Assembly: GCF_950295315.1 (NCBI RefSeq)
Contig: NC_080171.1
Location: forward strand, 33,844,361 to 33,908,360
Direction: 5' to 3'
From: Erinaceus europaeus
Lineage: Eukaryota; Chordata; Mammalia; Eulipotyphla; Erinaceidae
Length of the DNA stretch: 64,000 nt
Both the position numbers and the translations under genes were made by a program. This document shows positions 1 through 10,722 of this stretch, one piece after another (positions within the stretch are counted from its first letter, which is position 1; each line of letters starts with the position of its first letter). Below the pieces are notes generated by a model. That model saw only the letters and a program-made list of their open reading frames with translations, was not told where the DNA came from and searched no databases.

Positions 1-126
1 CATGCTTAGTTACTCATAGTTTCTCATTATACTTAAAGTAAAATTCTGACAAGTACATTGTAATGACTTGTCCGTGCTTCTCAAAATAGCATTCCTTAAA
101 AATAAATAAATAAAATAAAGGACTAG

Positions 127-285
127 TGGTCCGGGAAGTGGCACAGTGGATAAAGCACTGGACTCTCAATCATGAGGTCCTGAGTTTAATCCCCAGCAGC
201 ACATGTACCAGAATGATGCCTAGCTCTCTCTCTCCTCCTATCTTTCTCAGGAATAAATAAGTAAAATCTTAAAAAAAAAATTAAA
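127..285 (+). mobile_element. SINE-C, full length
   Basis: tRNA-derived short SINE: the head has the GGCACAGTGGATAAAGC signature and ATGAGGTCCTGAGTTT, followed by a CT-rich middle and an AATAAATAAGTAAAATC tail ending in ten A. It is the reference copy for the SINE-C type in this window. Confidence 0.8.
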
Positions 286-596
286 ATGAGACTAAAAGAA
301 AAAAAAAGTGTCCTGTATTATGCTAGGTAGGAGCACCTATACCCATTATCTTAAGTTCTCATAATAGTCTTCTAAAGGAGATACTATGTTTTACAAACTC
401 TATACAAGGTAAAGGCAATTTCAAGGTAGAGAAAAGAAGGCAAGGGAAAGTAAGAATAACATGCAACTAAAATACACTCATGAATCTAGCGATCAAAATA
501 ATTGGTACAAATCAATGGTAACTGGCTTTATAGGGAGAGTAACTCAAAGAATAACTTGAATAGAAGCATTATTATGTCAATAAATCATACTAAGGT

Positions 597-737
597 GACC
601 TGGGAAATGGCACAATAGGTAAAGCATGGGCTCCTGAGTTCAGTCCCAGGCATTACATATTCCAGAATGATGCTCTGGTTTTCTCTCTCTTTTGTCCTCC
701 CTTCTAAATAAATAAATAAATAAATATTTTTAAAAAG
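597..737 (+). mobile_element. SINE-C, diverged
   Basis: Same type as at 127, with a deletion in the first half (the ACTCTCAAGCATGAGG segment is shortened) and an AAATAAATAAATAAATA tail. Confidence 0.7.
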
Positions 738-872
738 AAACTATAATGGAAAAGGCAGAAAAGTGAACCATCATTGATTAAATAATATATATCAGGAATA
801 CTACAACTCATTTAAGTCTTAGGAATAATGCACTATTATGCACATTTTATTCATTATGTCTAGTATTTTCTC

Positions 873-1022
873 TTTTTTTAAGACTAATTAATGAGAAAGA
901 CAGAAGGAGAGAGAGAAAAAAAAAACAGACATCACTGTGATACATGTGCTGCCAGGGATTGAACTCAGGACCTCATGCTTGAGAGCCTAATGCTTTATCC
1001 ACTGTGCCACCTTCCGGACCAC
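873..1022 (-). mobile_element. SINE-C, antisense
   Basis: Reads antisense: an A-rich/GA-rich middle, then CAGGGATTGAACTCAGGACC (reverse of the B-box region) and a terminal TCCACTGTGCCACCTTCC. The tail is on the left. Confidence 0.75.
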
Positions 1023-1502
1023 ATAGTATTTTCTTTAAAAGTAAGCAAAACTACCCTCCCCTAAAAATAATAAAAAAAGAAAATAAAGGCATAACAAGTG
1101 ATAGGAATCATAAAGTCCAACATTTAAGAAAATAGTCCACAAAAGGTTAAAATAAAGCAATGTTTTCTTCAAGAACCTAGCACTTAACAATAGCCAATTA
1201 AATGTGAGAAGAATTACATTTGGTCTAATACTTTAAATAAAGAGCATTTTAAACTTTGTGAGAACTCAGTTGAATGTTTTTAGATTTCTTGGTCCTTGTT
1301 CAGTCATTCCAGGATATTAGGAGTAATCAGAGGTACATATGCACATACACATGTATGATTATTTTTCTTCTTAAAAGTTTGGAGAGATATATTAGAGTTA
1401 TTGGAAAGGTCATGACATATTTTTCTAAGTTTTTCTGTACAAAAATGCATCATGACTTTTCCAACAACTCAATGTTTTTACTCTTAGAATATAGGAAGTA
1501 GG

Positions 1503-1848
1503 GAGGGGGTTGGGCGGTGGCGCAGTGGGTTAAGCGCACTTGGCGCAAAGCGCAGGGAACGTCGTAAGGATCCCGGTTCGAGCCCCCGGCTCCCCACCTG
1601 CAGGGGAGTCGCTTCACAGGCGGTGAAGCAGGTCTGCAGGTGTCTATCTTTCTCTCCCCCTCTCTCTCTGTCTTCCCCTCCTCTCTCCATTTCTCTCTGT
1701 CCTATCCAACAACAAAGCAACGTCAACAATGGCAATAATAACCGCAACAAGGCTGCAACAAAAAGGGAGAAAATGGCCTCCAGGAGCGGTGGATTCATGG
1801 TGCAGGCACAGAGCCCAGCAATAACCCTGGAGGAAAAAAAAAAAAAAA
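1503..1848 (+). mobile_element. SINE-A, complete, with perfect 15-bp target-site duplication
   Basis: Full-length long SINE with A box GGCGCAGTGGG, B-box-like GGTTCGAGCCC, the CCACCTGCAGGGGAGTCGC body, a CT-rich tract, CAA repeats, the GGAGCGGTGGATTCATGG and CAATAACCCTGGAGG end, then an A tail. It is flanked by AGAATATAGGAAGTA at 1486-1500 and 1849-1863. The exact duplication shows L1-type retroposition and suggests a relatively young insertion. Confidence 0.9.
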
Positions 1849-2159
1849 AGAATATAGGAAGTAACAAAGTGAACAATTAAAGTTCATTTTTGTTTGAAAG
1901 ATAGAAGATATGCAGAAATTCTTAGTCTTGCAAGAGTAGTTTTTGTTTGTTAGTTTTTAAGTTCTGAAAATTGAACACTTAGTAAAGAGTTTACCATTGA
2001 TTTACCGTTATACTCTAATAAAATTAAAGGTTCTGTTAGAAAACACTTATGTATGTTTAAAATTATTTATAATGTCCAAATAATGTTTGACAATCTTACA
2101 ATTTTCTTTAAAATAGATAAGTTTTAATAGGAAAAAACTATCACACTTTAAGGTTTTTG

Positions 2160-2485
2160 TTTATTTATTTGTTTGTTTGTTTTCCTCCTGGGTTATTGAT
2201 GGGACTCGGTGCCTGCACTATGAATCCACTCCTCCTGGAGGTCATTTTCCCCCATTTTTTTGCCCTTGTTGTTGTTATTGTTATTGTTGTCATCACTGTT
2301 GCTGTTGGATAGGACAGAGAGAAATCTAGAGAGGAGGGGGAGACAGAAAGGAGGAGAGAAGGATAGACACCTGCAGACCTGCTTCACCACCTGTAAAGCA
2401 ACCCCACTGCAGGTGGGATCCTTGCACCAGTTCTTGAGCTTCACACCATGTGTGCTTAACCTGCTGCACTACTATCCTACCCCCT
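2160..2485 (-). mobile_element. SINE-A, antisense
   Basis: Reverse orientation: a T-rich tail (TTTATTTGTTTG), CCTCCTGGGTTATTGATGG, the GTTGTTATTGTTATTG block, GACAGAGAGAAAT, GCAGACCTGCTTCACC, and a decayed tRNA head ending near CTATCCTACCCCC. Confidence 0.85.
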
Positions 2486-3410
2486 TGAGGGTTATTTAAT
2501 GTCTATTCTTTAATTAACCAAAAACTTCCAACAATTCAAAGACTCATACTTGAAAATGTTACAGCTTATTAGAAATAAATATGCAAATCCAGTCATCTGG
2601 CTTTTCTAAGTGAATACTCTCTCAAACTCACCTATAAGTTTATCAGATTTAAGAATCAGAGCTTGAGGCCATGAACTCCACATACTTCCTGTTAATCAGG
2701 GACATCTGTACTCAGAAGGAGCCTATTGTATATGCAGGGTAACACTTCAACAACCTGCTCTGCCAGCACCTAGTTTTCCACAACAGATAAAGTGACTTCA
2801 TGTGGGGAAAAGGACTTGGAGCAGACATCAAAAGGCCAAGGATGGGAGCTTAACTTCACCATAGACAATCTAGGTAAAAGTGATTGTCCTCAGATGGCCA
2901 CATCTACTCTCTGCCAGATAATGGAGCTGGACTACATCAGTGATTTCCAAACTGACTTTAAATCCACAGATTCCTTCCTTCAAACAGAAAGCTAGGCAGT
3001 GCCTATCATATCAAACAGACAATAAGGAAATGACTCTGGGTGAAGAGAATTGGAAGATTAAGAGGTGATCTGTTTAGTGTTCTCTACACACTCAGGAAAA
3101 GTTCCTAAAGCATCTTTGTGGCTCCTGAGGGCACTGTATTGGGACTAAGTCATTAAAGGGAGGACCTGAGGTAAGTCAGGACAACAAATAAGTTGTGCTT
3201 GTTCTTTCCAGGGTTTATTTATTTTTAATTTAAATGTTATTCAGTAACTGGGCACCCCTGGTTCAGCTCAGTCTCTATCACTCTGCTGTCTGACACCAGT
3301 GACCTTTTTGCAAATATATGCATGCCTTTTCTCCTTTCCTTCCTTCCCATTTTTATTTGATAAGTCACAGAATGCTGGGCTAGCTTCCTGGGAGAGAGGA
3401 TCCAGGAACT
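2486..3410. other. No gene or recognised repeat
   Basis: About 0.9 kb of apparently unique sequence. No splice-bounded open frame stands out and no recent SINE is seen. Confidence 0.5.
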
Positions 3411-3868
3411 TGTGGCGGTAGCAACATAAATCTTTATTCATGCAGGATCCCCAGAGTCAGGTGTAAGCACAGCGGGTTAAGCCATGTGGCGCCAAACTGC
3501 AATGGCCACCTCCCACTTTGCAAGCCAGCCCTTCTCCAGGTCAGGACTCAGAAGAGAAAAGAGAGCGAAACCAGGAACAGAAGTGGGTTTTATGGGATAA
3601 AACCGGAACTGGCAAGTTGGGACAGAGATGGCTAGGAAAAGGGTTGGAGAAAGGAAAAGGCACACTGGCAACTTCCTTAGCTACTGTTGCTATGGTTTTA
3701 TCTGGTGGAAATTAGCAATACCCTGAGGGGATAACGTGGTGGGAATATCTTTAGTCACTTATAAGACAAAGCAGAAGATTGGTATGTAGATAAAGGGACT
3801 GGCCATACTAGTATAGGCTGGTTTGTGGGCCCTGCCTAACTCAACCACATCTGCACAATTTCTCAACA
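3411..3868 (-). mobile_element. Solo ERV LTR, antisense
   Basis: On the minus strand the segment starts TGTTGAGAAATTGTGCAGATG, ends with CCGCCACA, and carries AATAAAGATTTATG near its 3' end, the position expected for an LTR polyadenylation signal. Its opening and the CCCTCAGGGTATTGC segment resemble the LTRs at 15123, 54850 and 57030, so I place it in the same family. I see no matching 6-bp flanks. Positions 3467-3500 look like a SINE-A tRNA head embedded in the LTR. Confidence 0.6.
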
Positions 3869-4045
3869 ACAGAGAAATTGAGAGGGGTGGGGAGACAGAA
3901 TGGGACAGAGAAATATAGGCCCCTTCAGACCTGCTTCACTTTTCATGAAGTGTCCCCCCTGCAGGTGGAGAGTGGTGGCTCAAACCCAGGTCCCTGTGCA
4001 TGGTAATGTATATACTCAGTGGGCAGGCCACTGTCTAGCCCCACA
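3869..4045 (-). mobile_element. SINE-B, antisense, diverged
   Basis: GAAATTGAGAGGGG, CAGACCTGCTTCAC, CCCCCTGCAGGTGG, GGCTCAAACCCAGGTCC and a terminal CAGGCCACTGTCTAGCCCC read as reverse SINE-B. It directly abuts the LTR. Confidence 0.7.
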
Positions 4046-4140
4046 TACATGCCTCTTAAGTGCCAGGACCCTAAAAGAGGCTGAGTTTGTGATCCTGATC
4101 TAAAGTCTTCTCTAACACCATTCTATGATTAACTCTGTTA

Positions 4141-4282
4141 CACTGGGCAGGAAGATAACATAATGGCTATGCAAAAAAGATTTTCATGCTTGTGGCTCCA
4201 AAGTCCCAGTTTCAATCTCCTGCAACATCATAAGCCAGAGCTGAGTAGTGGTCTAGTTTAAAAAATAATAAAATAAAATAAA
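4141..4282 (+). mobile_element. SINE-D
   Basis: GGAAGATAACATAATGGCTATGC, CATGCTTGTGGCTCC and CATAAGCCAGAGCTGAG followed by an AATAAAATAAAATAAA tail. Confidence 0.75.
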
Positions 4283-4344
4283 TACTGCTATACCAAGCAC
4301 TGCTTTTTAAATTGGTTTCCTCTTTTAAAATGCAAAGATTTCTG

Positions 4345-4640
4345 AGCCAAGAGATAGCCCATCTAGTAGAGCACTAGAGTACCTGCACCAGATGGGAGAA
4401 CCAGGAACAGCAACAGGAATCTTCAGGGGTGGGGATTCATGTTGTGCTCTTGTCTCTCTTTCTCTAAAATAAGGGTGGGGGGTGGCAGTGTAACAGTTGT
4501 GCAAAGAAAATAAATAAATAACTGAAGGTTTAAAGCCCCAGGTTCAATTCCCTACACCACAGTAAGAGAAAGCTGAGCAGTGCTCTGACCTCTCTTTATC
4601 TCTCTCATCAAAATCAAAGCAATTAAAATATATATTAAAA
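4345..4640 (+). mobile_element. Degenerate SINE-E followed by SINE-D
   Basis: 4345-4470 resembles SINE-E (AAGAGATAGCCCATCTAGTAG). 4473-4640 is a SINE-D whose head is interrupted by an AATAAATAAATAAC stretch before CCCCAGGTTCAATTCCC. Both are old. Confidence 0.5.
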
Positions 4641-4642
4641 GA

Positions 4643-4755
4643 AGGGAGAGGAGGAGGAGAGGAAGAAAAAGAAGGAGGGGTGGGGGAGGAGAGAGAGGCC
4701 AGGGATGAGAGGGAGGAGGGGAAAGAGGGGGAAGAGGGCGACGAGGGGAAGGAGG
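4643..4755 (+). repeat. GGGAGAGGAGGA-type purine-rich low-complexity tract
   Basis: Almost pure A/G on the plus strand, with GGGAGAGGAGG and GAGGGGGAAGAGGG motifs. A simple repeat between two SINE-D copies. Confidence 0.85.
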
Positions 4756-4870
4756 AGGTTTATTTACTACAAAAGACTTTCAGGCCTGAGGTTCTGAGGT
4801 CCCAAATTCAATCCCTAACATCACCATAAACCAGAGCTGAGTGATGCTCTGGTTATACAAATAATAAAAA
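4756..4870 (+). mobile_element. SINE-D
   Basis: CAGGCCTGAGGTTCTGAGG, CATCACCATAAACCAGAGC and GAGTGATGCTCTGG. Its A-rich tail became the target site of the composite at 4888. Confidence 0.7.
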
Positions 4871-4887
4871 AGAAAGAAAAGCATTGG

Positions 4888-5628
4888 GGGAGTCAGGCGG
4901 TGGCGCAGTGGGTTAAGCGCACATGGTGCAAAATGCAAGGACCAGTGTAAGGATCCCGGTTTGAGCCCAGGGCTTCCCACCTACAGGGGAGTCGCTTCAC
5001 AGGCAGCAAAGCAGATCTGCGGATGTCTTTCTCTCCCCCTCTTTGTCTTCCCCTCCTCTCTCCATTTCATTCCAACAACAATGACATCAATAACTACAAC
5101 AATGTTAAACAACAAGGACAGCCAGACCTTCTACCTTCTGCAACCCACAATGACTCTGGGTCCATGCTCCCAGAGGGATAGAGAATGGGAAAGCTATCGG
5201 GGGAGGGGGTGGGATATGGAGACTGGGTGGTGGGAATTGTGTGGAGTTGTACCCCTCCTACCCTATGGTTTTGTTAATTAATCCTTTCTTAAATAAAAAA
5301 ATTTAAAAAATTAAAAAAAAAGATTAACAAATATAAAATAATAATAATATAAATATTTAAAATAGGGGGCCAGGCAGTAATGCAGCAGTTTTAAGTGCAC
5401 ATGGTGTCAAGCGAAAGGATCCTGGTTCCAGCTCCCAGATACCCATGTGTGGTGTGTGTGTGTGTGTGTGTGTGTGTGAATTCACAAGCAGTGAAGCAGG
5501 TCTGCAGGTGTCTATCTTTCTCTCCCCCTCTCTGTCTTCCCCTCCTCTCTCCACTTCTCTAAAAAAAAAAAAAAAAAAAAAACAAGGACAGCAAAAGGGA
5601 AAATAAATAAAATATTAAAAAAGAAAAA
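4888..5628 (+). mobile_element. Outer SINE-A interrupted by a nested retroposon
   Basis: SINE-A runs 4888-5122 and resumes at 5581-5628. AGAAAGAAAAGCATTGG flanks the whole block exactly (4871-4887 and 5629-5645), so the outer SINE was inserted first by target-primed reverse transcription. It was later split by the 5123-5580 insertion. Confidence 0.85.
5123..5580 (+). mobile_element. Nested insertion: YX 3' end plus downstream SINE-A, possible 3' transduction
   Basis: The insert begins with the 3' end of the YX retroposon (5123-5325: GGTGGTGGGAATTGTGTGG, GTTGTACCCCTCC, A-rich tail), then about 40 bp of AT-rich DNA, then a SINE-A (5366-5560, with an internal TG repeat at 5451-5478) and a poly-A run. 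AACAAGGACAGC occurs at 5111-5122 and 5581-5592, one on each side. A single duplication around both pieces suggests one event carrying YX and the SINE together, with the second poly-A as its 3' end. Confidence 0.65.
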
Positions 5629-5651
5629 AGAAAGAAAAGCATTGGCCCAAG

Positions 5652-6950
5652 GCCAGAGAGGTTACTCATCAGGTGAGGCATATGCTTTATTATGTACTGA
5701 GATTAAGTTTAAGCTCTGGCACCATGTGGAAGTGAGGAAAGTGGATCCTGTGGTATCTCCTGGTCACTCTTTCTCTCTGTCTTTCTATCTGAATAAAAAG
5801 CTGGCCTGGGGTGGGGCACACTTTCCTGCATGCTTCTCTCGATTCATACCAAAAGATACTGCATCTACCGATCCCAACCTAATCAACACAAAGAGTACCA
5901 CCTCAGCATGCTTCACTTCAGACAGTGTCCAGAGACATCAGGCATGGAGTGCCAACCTTTCAGCCTCATTACTCGAGTGAGCCCTTTTCTTTCATAGGAT
6001 TCTCTAATTCCATTCCAGGTAGTTCACTTTCTAACAAAGTCCCAATAGACCAGGTCCCATGAGATAGAGCATATGTTCACATGTATCCATAAATTAGGAC
6101 AAAACATATACCTGAAAGCAAAAGTACACAATAGTCTACAGTGAGTCAGCATAAAGTTCGTAATGAAACAGTGTCTACTTAGACTTAGATACCCTCCTCA
6201 TCTATTTCCTGTTACACTTCCCTCACTCACTCCAAAGCTATCCTTATCAAAGCAAAGACTGCAAAAGCTGAATAAGGGCAAGAGACTTTAACAATGACTC
6301 TTTAATCACGATCAGGCCACCCCATCAAGCTGGGGCCCTAGTCAGGGAGTCCTGAGATTCCCAAACAGACATGATGGGCTTAGACCTCAAATAAATCCCT
6401 CTCTCCATTGTTACTGGTCATCTCTATCAGGAACAACAAAGTAGAACCTTTGTAGGCCTCCATAGGACCTTGCCCTCAACTTGGATCAACAATGATAAAG
6501 AATGTTCCATCCTCTAAAGGGAGGATGGACAACATACTCTATGCTACACCTGAGGAAGGTGGGTCCTGAAATTGGGGCAGCTTAGAACATTCCTACTCAT
6601 GGCCACAGAATGTGAGCTCAGATCTGCAGGGATGCAGAGATCACATAGGCTCCTAAGCTGAATATGGGCCCCAGATCACATCAAATCGGTGGGGCTTACA
6701 GTCAACAATATTTATATACCTTTCTAATATTTGGGAGCTACTCTCTTCACTGATCCAGCTTTCTGGTCCTTCTTCCAGTCATGACATCATCTCCCCAGAC
6801 AATAACTTGGATCCACCTACATAAATATTATAAATATTTTTTTCAGGCTCAGGAGGAAAAAAAAAAAAAGCTGGCCTGGGAACAGGAAAATCACACATGC
6901 AGAAGGCCCTAGCTTCATACCCCAAATAATAAAGATAATAAAAGAAATAT
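5652..6950 (+). mobile_element. SINE-E, split by a YX insertion
   Basis: 5652-5810 carries the SINE-E head (GAGAGGTTACTCATCAGGTG) and CT tract. The remainder is 6866-6950. AAAAGCTGGCCTGGG is present at 5796-5810 and again at 6866-6880, the duplication made by the inserted element between them. Confidence 0.75.
5811..6865 (+). mobile_element. YX retroposon, upstream (Y) part, with target-site duplication
   Basis: About 1.05 kb beginning GTGGGGCACACTTTCCTGC and ending CAGGCTCAGGAGG plus an A run, flanked by a perfect 15-bp duplication. The same sequence recurs at 19277-20340 and 39509-40190, where it continues into the X part. No open frame of length is visible. The tail and duplication imply LINE-type mobilisation. 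I do not recognise the family. Confidence 0.7.
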
Positions 6951-7244
6951 TAGACCAAATTCTACTCAGCAGCATCACACATGAGGCCCTGGGTTGATTC
7001 TCTTGAACCACATTTTTTTTTAAACAGACATTTCCAAACTAGCTTAAGATAATAAATGTACTATAACATCCCCTCTAGCTATAGATACTAAAAGTTCTTA
7101 GAAAAAGAGTACTGACTAAAAATGATACTAAAGTGTTTTCGATTTTAATTCTTTTTTCTACTAGGATTTTCAGTGGTACTTTGTACCTGCACAATTACAC
7201 CACTTCTTGTGACGGGCCTTTCTTTCTTTCTTTTTTTTCTTTCT

Positions 7245-7397
7245 TTTTAATAAATGGTGAGAAAAAGATATAACACCATAGCACTGTCCTACCACTCATG
7301 AAGCTTCCCCTTTGTAAGGTGTTCCAACATTAGAGTCAAACCCAGACCCTTCTACATATTAAAATGTGTACTTACATAGTGAACTATCTTCCAGCCC
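7245..7397 (-). mobile_element. SINE-E, antisense, diverged
   Basis: Reverse reading gives GGAAGATAGTTCACTATG, GTCTGGGTTTGACTC and GGGGAAGCTTCATGAGTGG. A CTTTCTTTC-rich tract lies on its left. Confidence 0.6.
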
Positions 7398-7689
7398 AGT
7401 CTCAATTTACTACTCCATAAATTACTTGCAAATTACAAGTAGAAAAGCCATAATCCTTAGCACATCTTAACCAAGTGGCCAATGTAAATATCATTTTTAT
7501 CAGGACAGACATTTGGTGTCCCTGATATGGTACTATAATATGACTCAACATCATCTCAAATGGTACCTCTGTTCAAAAGCACATTGCCCAAGTCTATATA
7601 TGAGGATAGCTCAATCAAACCTGCGGTGAATAATCTTCTATCAAATAAACAGAAAACTAGTGATCTATCTTCTTTAAAATATGTCACTT

Positions 7690-7843
7690 AAGGAGCTTGG
7701 GAGGTGGCACAGTGGATAAAGTATTGAACCCTCAAACATGAGGTCCTGAATCAATCCCAGACAATTCACATGTCAGAGTGATGCTCTGGCACTTTCTCCT
7801 TCTCTCTTTCTCATCAATAAATCTTTTAAAATATTTAAAAATG
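7690..7843 (+). mobile_element. SINE-C
   Basis: GGGAGGTGGCACAGTGGATAA, CATGAGGTCCTGAATC and TCTTTCTCATCAATAAATC with an A-rich tail. Confidence 0.8.
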
Positions 7844-8254
7844 TGGGTGAAGACGACAAAGACTGAAATAAAATTCTAGATTAAAGGAAGCAATAACTCA
7901 ACATAATGACTAGGGAAGAAACACAGCATACAATTATTATTGGGATAATTATGGCAATCTGAGTTACAATCTGAACCATGGAATCATACTTTATCAATGT
8001 TACTATACCTTATTTTTATAACAAACACAGTGATCAAAGAGAATGTTTTGTGCAAATTTTTTGAATATCTAGTCATAAAGGGCCATAACATACCCAACTT
8101 ACTCTCAAATAGTTCAGGAAACAGTATTCAAATGATAGCAAAGCATAGATAGGATTTTTTGTACAATTCTTTCTCCTTATTTTGGTTATGTTATGCTGAA
8201 GAGTGGACCTAGGCCCTAGCACTCAAATCTAGCTTTTTAATATTTACTATTCCT

Positions 8255-8515
8255 TAAAAAGAGAGTGAGGAGAGGGTGAGACAGACAGAGGGAAGAGAAA
8301 CACCACAGCACTGTGTCACCATCCCCGGAGCTCCCCCAGTGCCTTTTGTGGTATTCCCATGTGGTATCAGAGCTTGAACCTATAGCCTTTTATGTTGTAA
8401 AGCATGCATTCTTCCTGGTTAGTTATTCACCAGCTAGTTTCTCAAGCCCAGGATTGAACTCAGAGCCTCATAGACAGTAAGATATATGTTCTACTAAGTG
8501 AACTACTTCTATATC
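8255..8515 (-). mobile_element. Two old tRNA-SINE fragments, antisense
   Basis: 8255-8440 has CACCACAGCACTGTG and CATGTGGTATCAGAGCTTGAACC (SINE-E-like). 8441-8515 has CAGGATTGAACTCAGAGCC. Both are diverged. Confidence 0.5.
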
Positions 8516-8776
8516 CCTTCTTAAACAGTTCTTAGAGCTTATATATAAATTTGAAATTTTGGCAAAATAGTAAGTATCCAGAATTTTCAAAGTAAGTGCT
8601 TTCTGAGATTGCCCTAAATCCCAACTGAGTGATTAATCAGTACAAAATAGGAAGTATAGGATACAAAAAAATTAGATCACCTGCCAAACAAAATGATGTT
8701 TTCCAGATAAGTAAAGCTGATGCTAGCAGGAAAAAAAAAATGTGAAGGAAATAATTCAGATTCAAAGTTCTTTTAT

Positions 8777-8990
8777 AGGAGCCGAGTGGTGGCACATGTG
8801 GTTGAGCACACATGTTCCAATGTGCAAGGACCTGGATGTGAGCCCCTGGTCCCCTCATGTAGGGGGAAACCTTTGCAAGTGGTGAAGCAATGTTGCAGGT
8901 GTCTGTCTTGTTCCCTTTCTATGACACCCCTTCCCTCTGGATTTCTAGCTGTCTCTACCCAATAAATAAATAAATAAAGATAATAAAATA
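8777..8990 (+). mobile_element. SINE-B
   Basis: GAGTGGTGGCACATGTGG, AGGGGGAAACCTTTGCAAGTGG and AATAAATAAATAAATAAAG. An imperfect flank pair (AAAGTTCTTTTATAG upstream, AAAGTCTTTTACAG downstream) fits an aged target duplication. Confidence 0.85.
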
Positions 8991-10092
8991 ATTTAAAGTC
9001 TTTTACAGTAAAAGTTCTATAATAATTTTGTATATTTCACTTTATTTGATACAAAAAGAGTAAATATTCCTGAACGATCATAGTAGAATATGTAGAGACA
9101 AACCCAGTCACATTTCCTTTTGACCTTCTAATTTATAGTCAATATTTTAATAATCTCTGATTCTCCAGTTGGTGGCACACAAGCAGTAAATGGAACCAAT
9201 ATGCAATTAAAGGAGAATAACAAATAGACTATAGATTATACAGGTGCTGACTTACAAATGCAAACTTATCATAGCAGAAGACTAAACTCCCAGGAGGCTG
9301 GAGGTGTGTATCTCCACTTATTGCCGTCATAATTCATTAATGGTCATAAGAATGCTGAGATCAATATTGCTGCAGTCATGAGAATGAGAAAAAAAATGAT
9401 CAGCACCAAAATAAAATACAAAGGTGATCTCAAAATGGTTCTCCCTGCATAGCTAAGAACCTGTCATTGTCATGACTTCTAAAACTTAATGGATCATCTT
9501 AGTTGCTGTATGTTCAAGAGGTGACACTGCTTAACGGATCCTGAAAAGAACTGTTGTCCCTCTAGATAAGACCATAAGGAAGAGGGAGAGAAAGGGTTTT
9601 ATTTTCTAATTTTTGGTGATAAGGAAATGGGAGGAAGGATGGGAACACTTCAGAAGGCAATTCAGGATATGTTCGTCTCACAAGAAGATAGAGTCTAAAA
9701 TATATTTGATGAGGCTATCTGCGTCTTTAGTAGGATTCATGCCTAAACCAATGGTTCCAATGCAGATTCAGGATTCCAATGGAGTAGATCAAATTCAGTA
9801 GGAATAATAGCTTGTATCCAGAGAATCTGCATTTTAAAAATTGCATGTTTCATTTTTTTGTGAAGTTGACATATTACTTTCATGAATTTGATTATTATAA
9901 CACTGCATCCTATTAGCAACTGCAGTACCTAACAAGTTAAACACTACAGATGAAATGATACAGAGGAACTGACAAAAATCTCAATGCCCCATTCACCTCT
10001 TAGAAATACTATTTTAGTCATTAGGTATTTCTGCTTTTTGTCCTCTAGTTGCAAATAGGTTCCCACTTCTCCCATTTAAAAATAAATAAATA
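8991..10092. other. No gene or recognised repeat
   Basis: About 1.1 kb of apparently unique AT-rich sequence. Nothing I can support as coding. Confidence 0.5.
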
Positions 10093-10375
10093 GGGAGTCG
10101 GGCTGTAGCGCAGCGGGTTAAGCGCAGGTGGCGCAAAGCACAAGGACCGGCATAAGGATCCCGGTTCGAACCCCGGCTCCCCACCTGCAGGGGAGTCGCT
10201 TCACAGGCGGTGAAGCAGGTCTGCAGGTGTCTATCTTTCTCTCCTCCTCTCTGTCTTCCCCTCCTCTCTCCATTTCTCTCTGTCCTATCCAACAACGACA
10301 ACAACAATAATAACTACAACAATAAAACAACAAGGGCAACAAAAGGGAATAAATAAATAAAATAAATATTAAAAA
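10093..10375 (+). mobile_element. SINE-A, young subfamily copy 1
   Basis: Head GGGAGTCGGGCTGTAGCG, A box TAGCGCAGCGG, B box GGTTCGAACCC, then the body, the CAACAATAATAACTACAAC block and an AATAAATAAATAAA tail. Differs by only a few bases from the copies at 10723 and 29044. Confidence 0.92.
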
Positions 10376-10419
10376 ATTAAAAAAAAATTTTTTTAATTAA
10401 AAAAAAAAAAGGAAAAAGA

Positions 10420-10500
10420 AAATCTGGCCATCAGCAGAAGTGGATGTGTTATGCAAAGCACCAAGTCCCAGTGACAACCCTGGTGGCAATAAAAGAAAAA
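10420..10500 (+). mobile_element. Detached SINE-A/B 3' end
   Basis: GCCATCAGCAGAAGTGG and CAACCCTGGTGGCAATAAAAG match the SINE 3' end without its head. It probably belongs to an older SINE into which copy 1 inserted. Confidence 0.55.
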
Positions 10501-10722
10501 AAAATTTAATTAAAAAAAAAAGGACTGGGAAGTAGTAGAGCTAAAATCACCCACTATGAACCCACAGAAGGAAGATCTCCAAAGGGAAGGGGTCCTGGAA
10601 CAAAAGAATTCCATGTAGCTTATAGAGGGGAGGGGAGGGGTGGGGAGGGGAAGAGAGGGGAAAAAAAAAACCTTGAGCATAAAATAAACTATATACTATG
10701 TTAATGATAAAAACAGGCATCT
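10501..10722. other. A-rich and GGGGAGG-type low-complexity sequence
   Basis: Contains a GGGGAGGGGAGGGG run near 10627-10660 and A tracts. No gene is seen. Confidence 0.5.

Noticed and set aside
1503..1575. Functional tRNA genes at SINE heads
   Set aside because: A and B boxes are present, but acceptor and anticodon stems do not fold into a tRNA and each is fused to a SINE body.
1484..1876. 130-codon antisense open frame
   Set aside because: It lies entirely in a SINE-A and its peptide recurs (RERNGERRGRQRGGEKDRHLQ type) at every SINE-A copy, so it is a by-product of the repeat.
5642..5980. 112-codon frame over a SINE-E/YX junction
   Set aside because: It spans the retroposon boundary, so it is a chance open stretch. 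The YX copies at 19 and 39 kb do not keep it.
10014..10342. Overlapping open frames on both strands
   Set aside because: Same SINE-A shadow frames. No start context or coding bias independent of the repeat.
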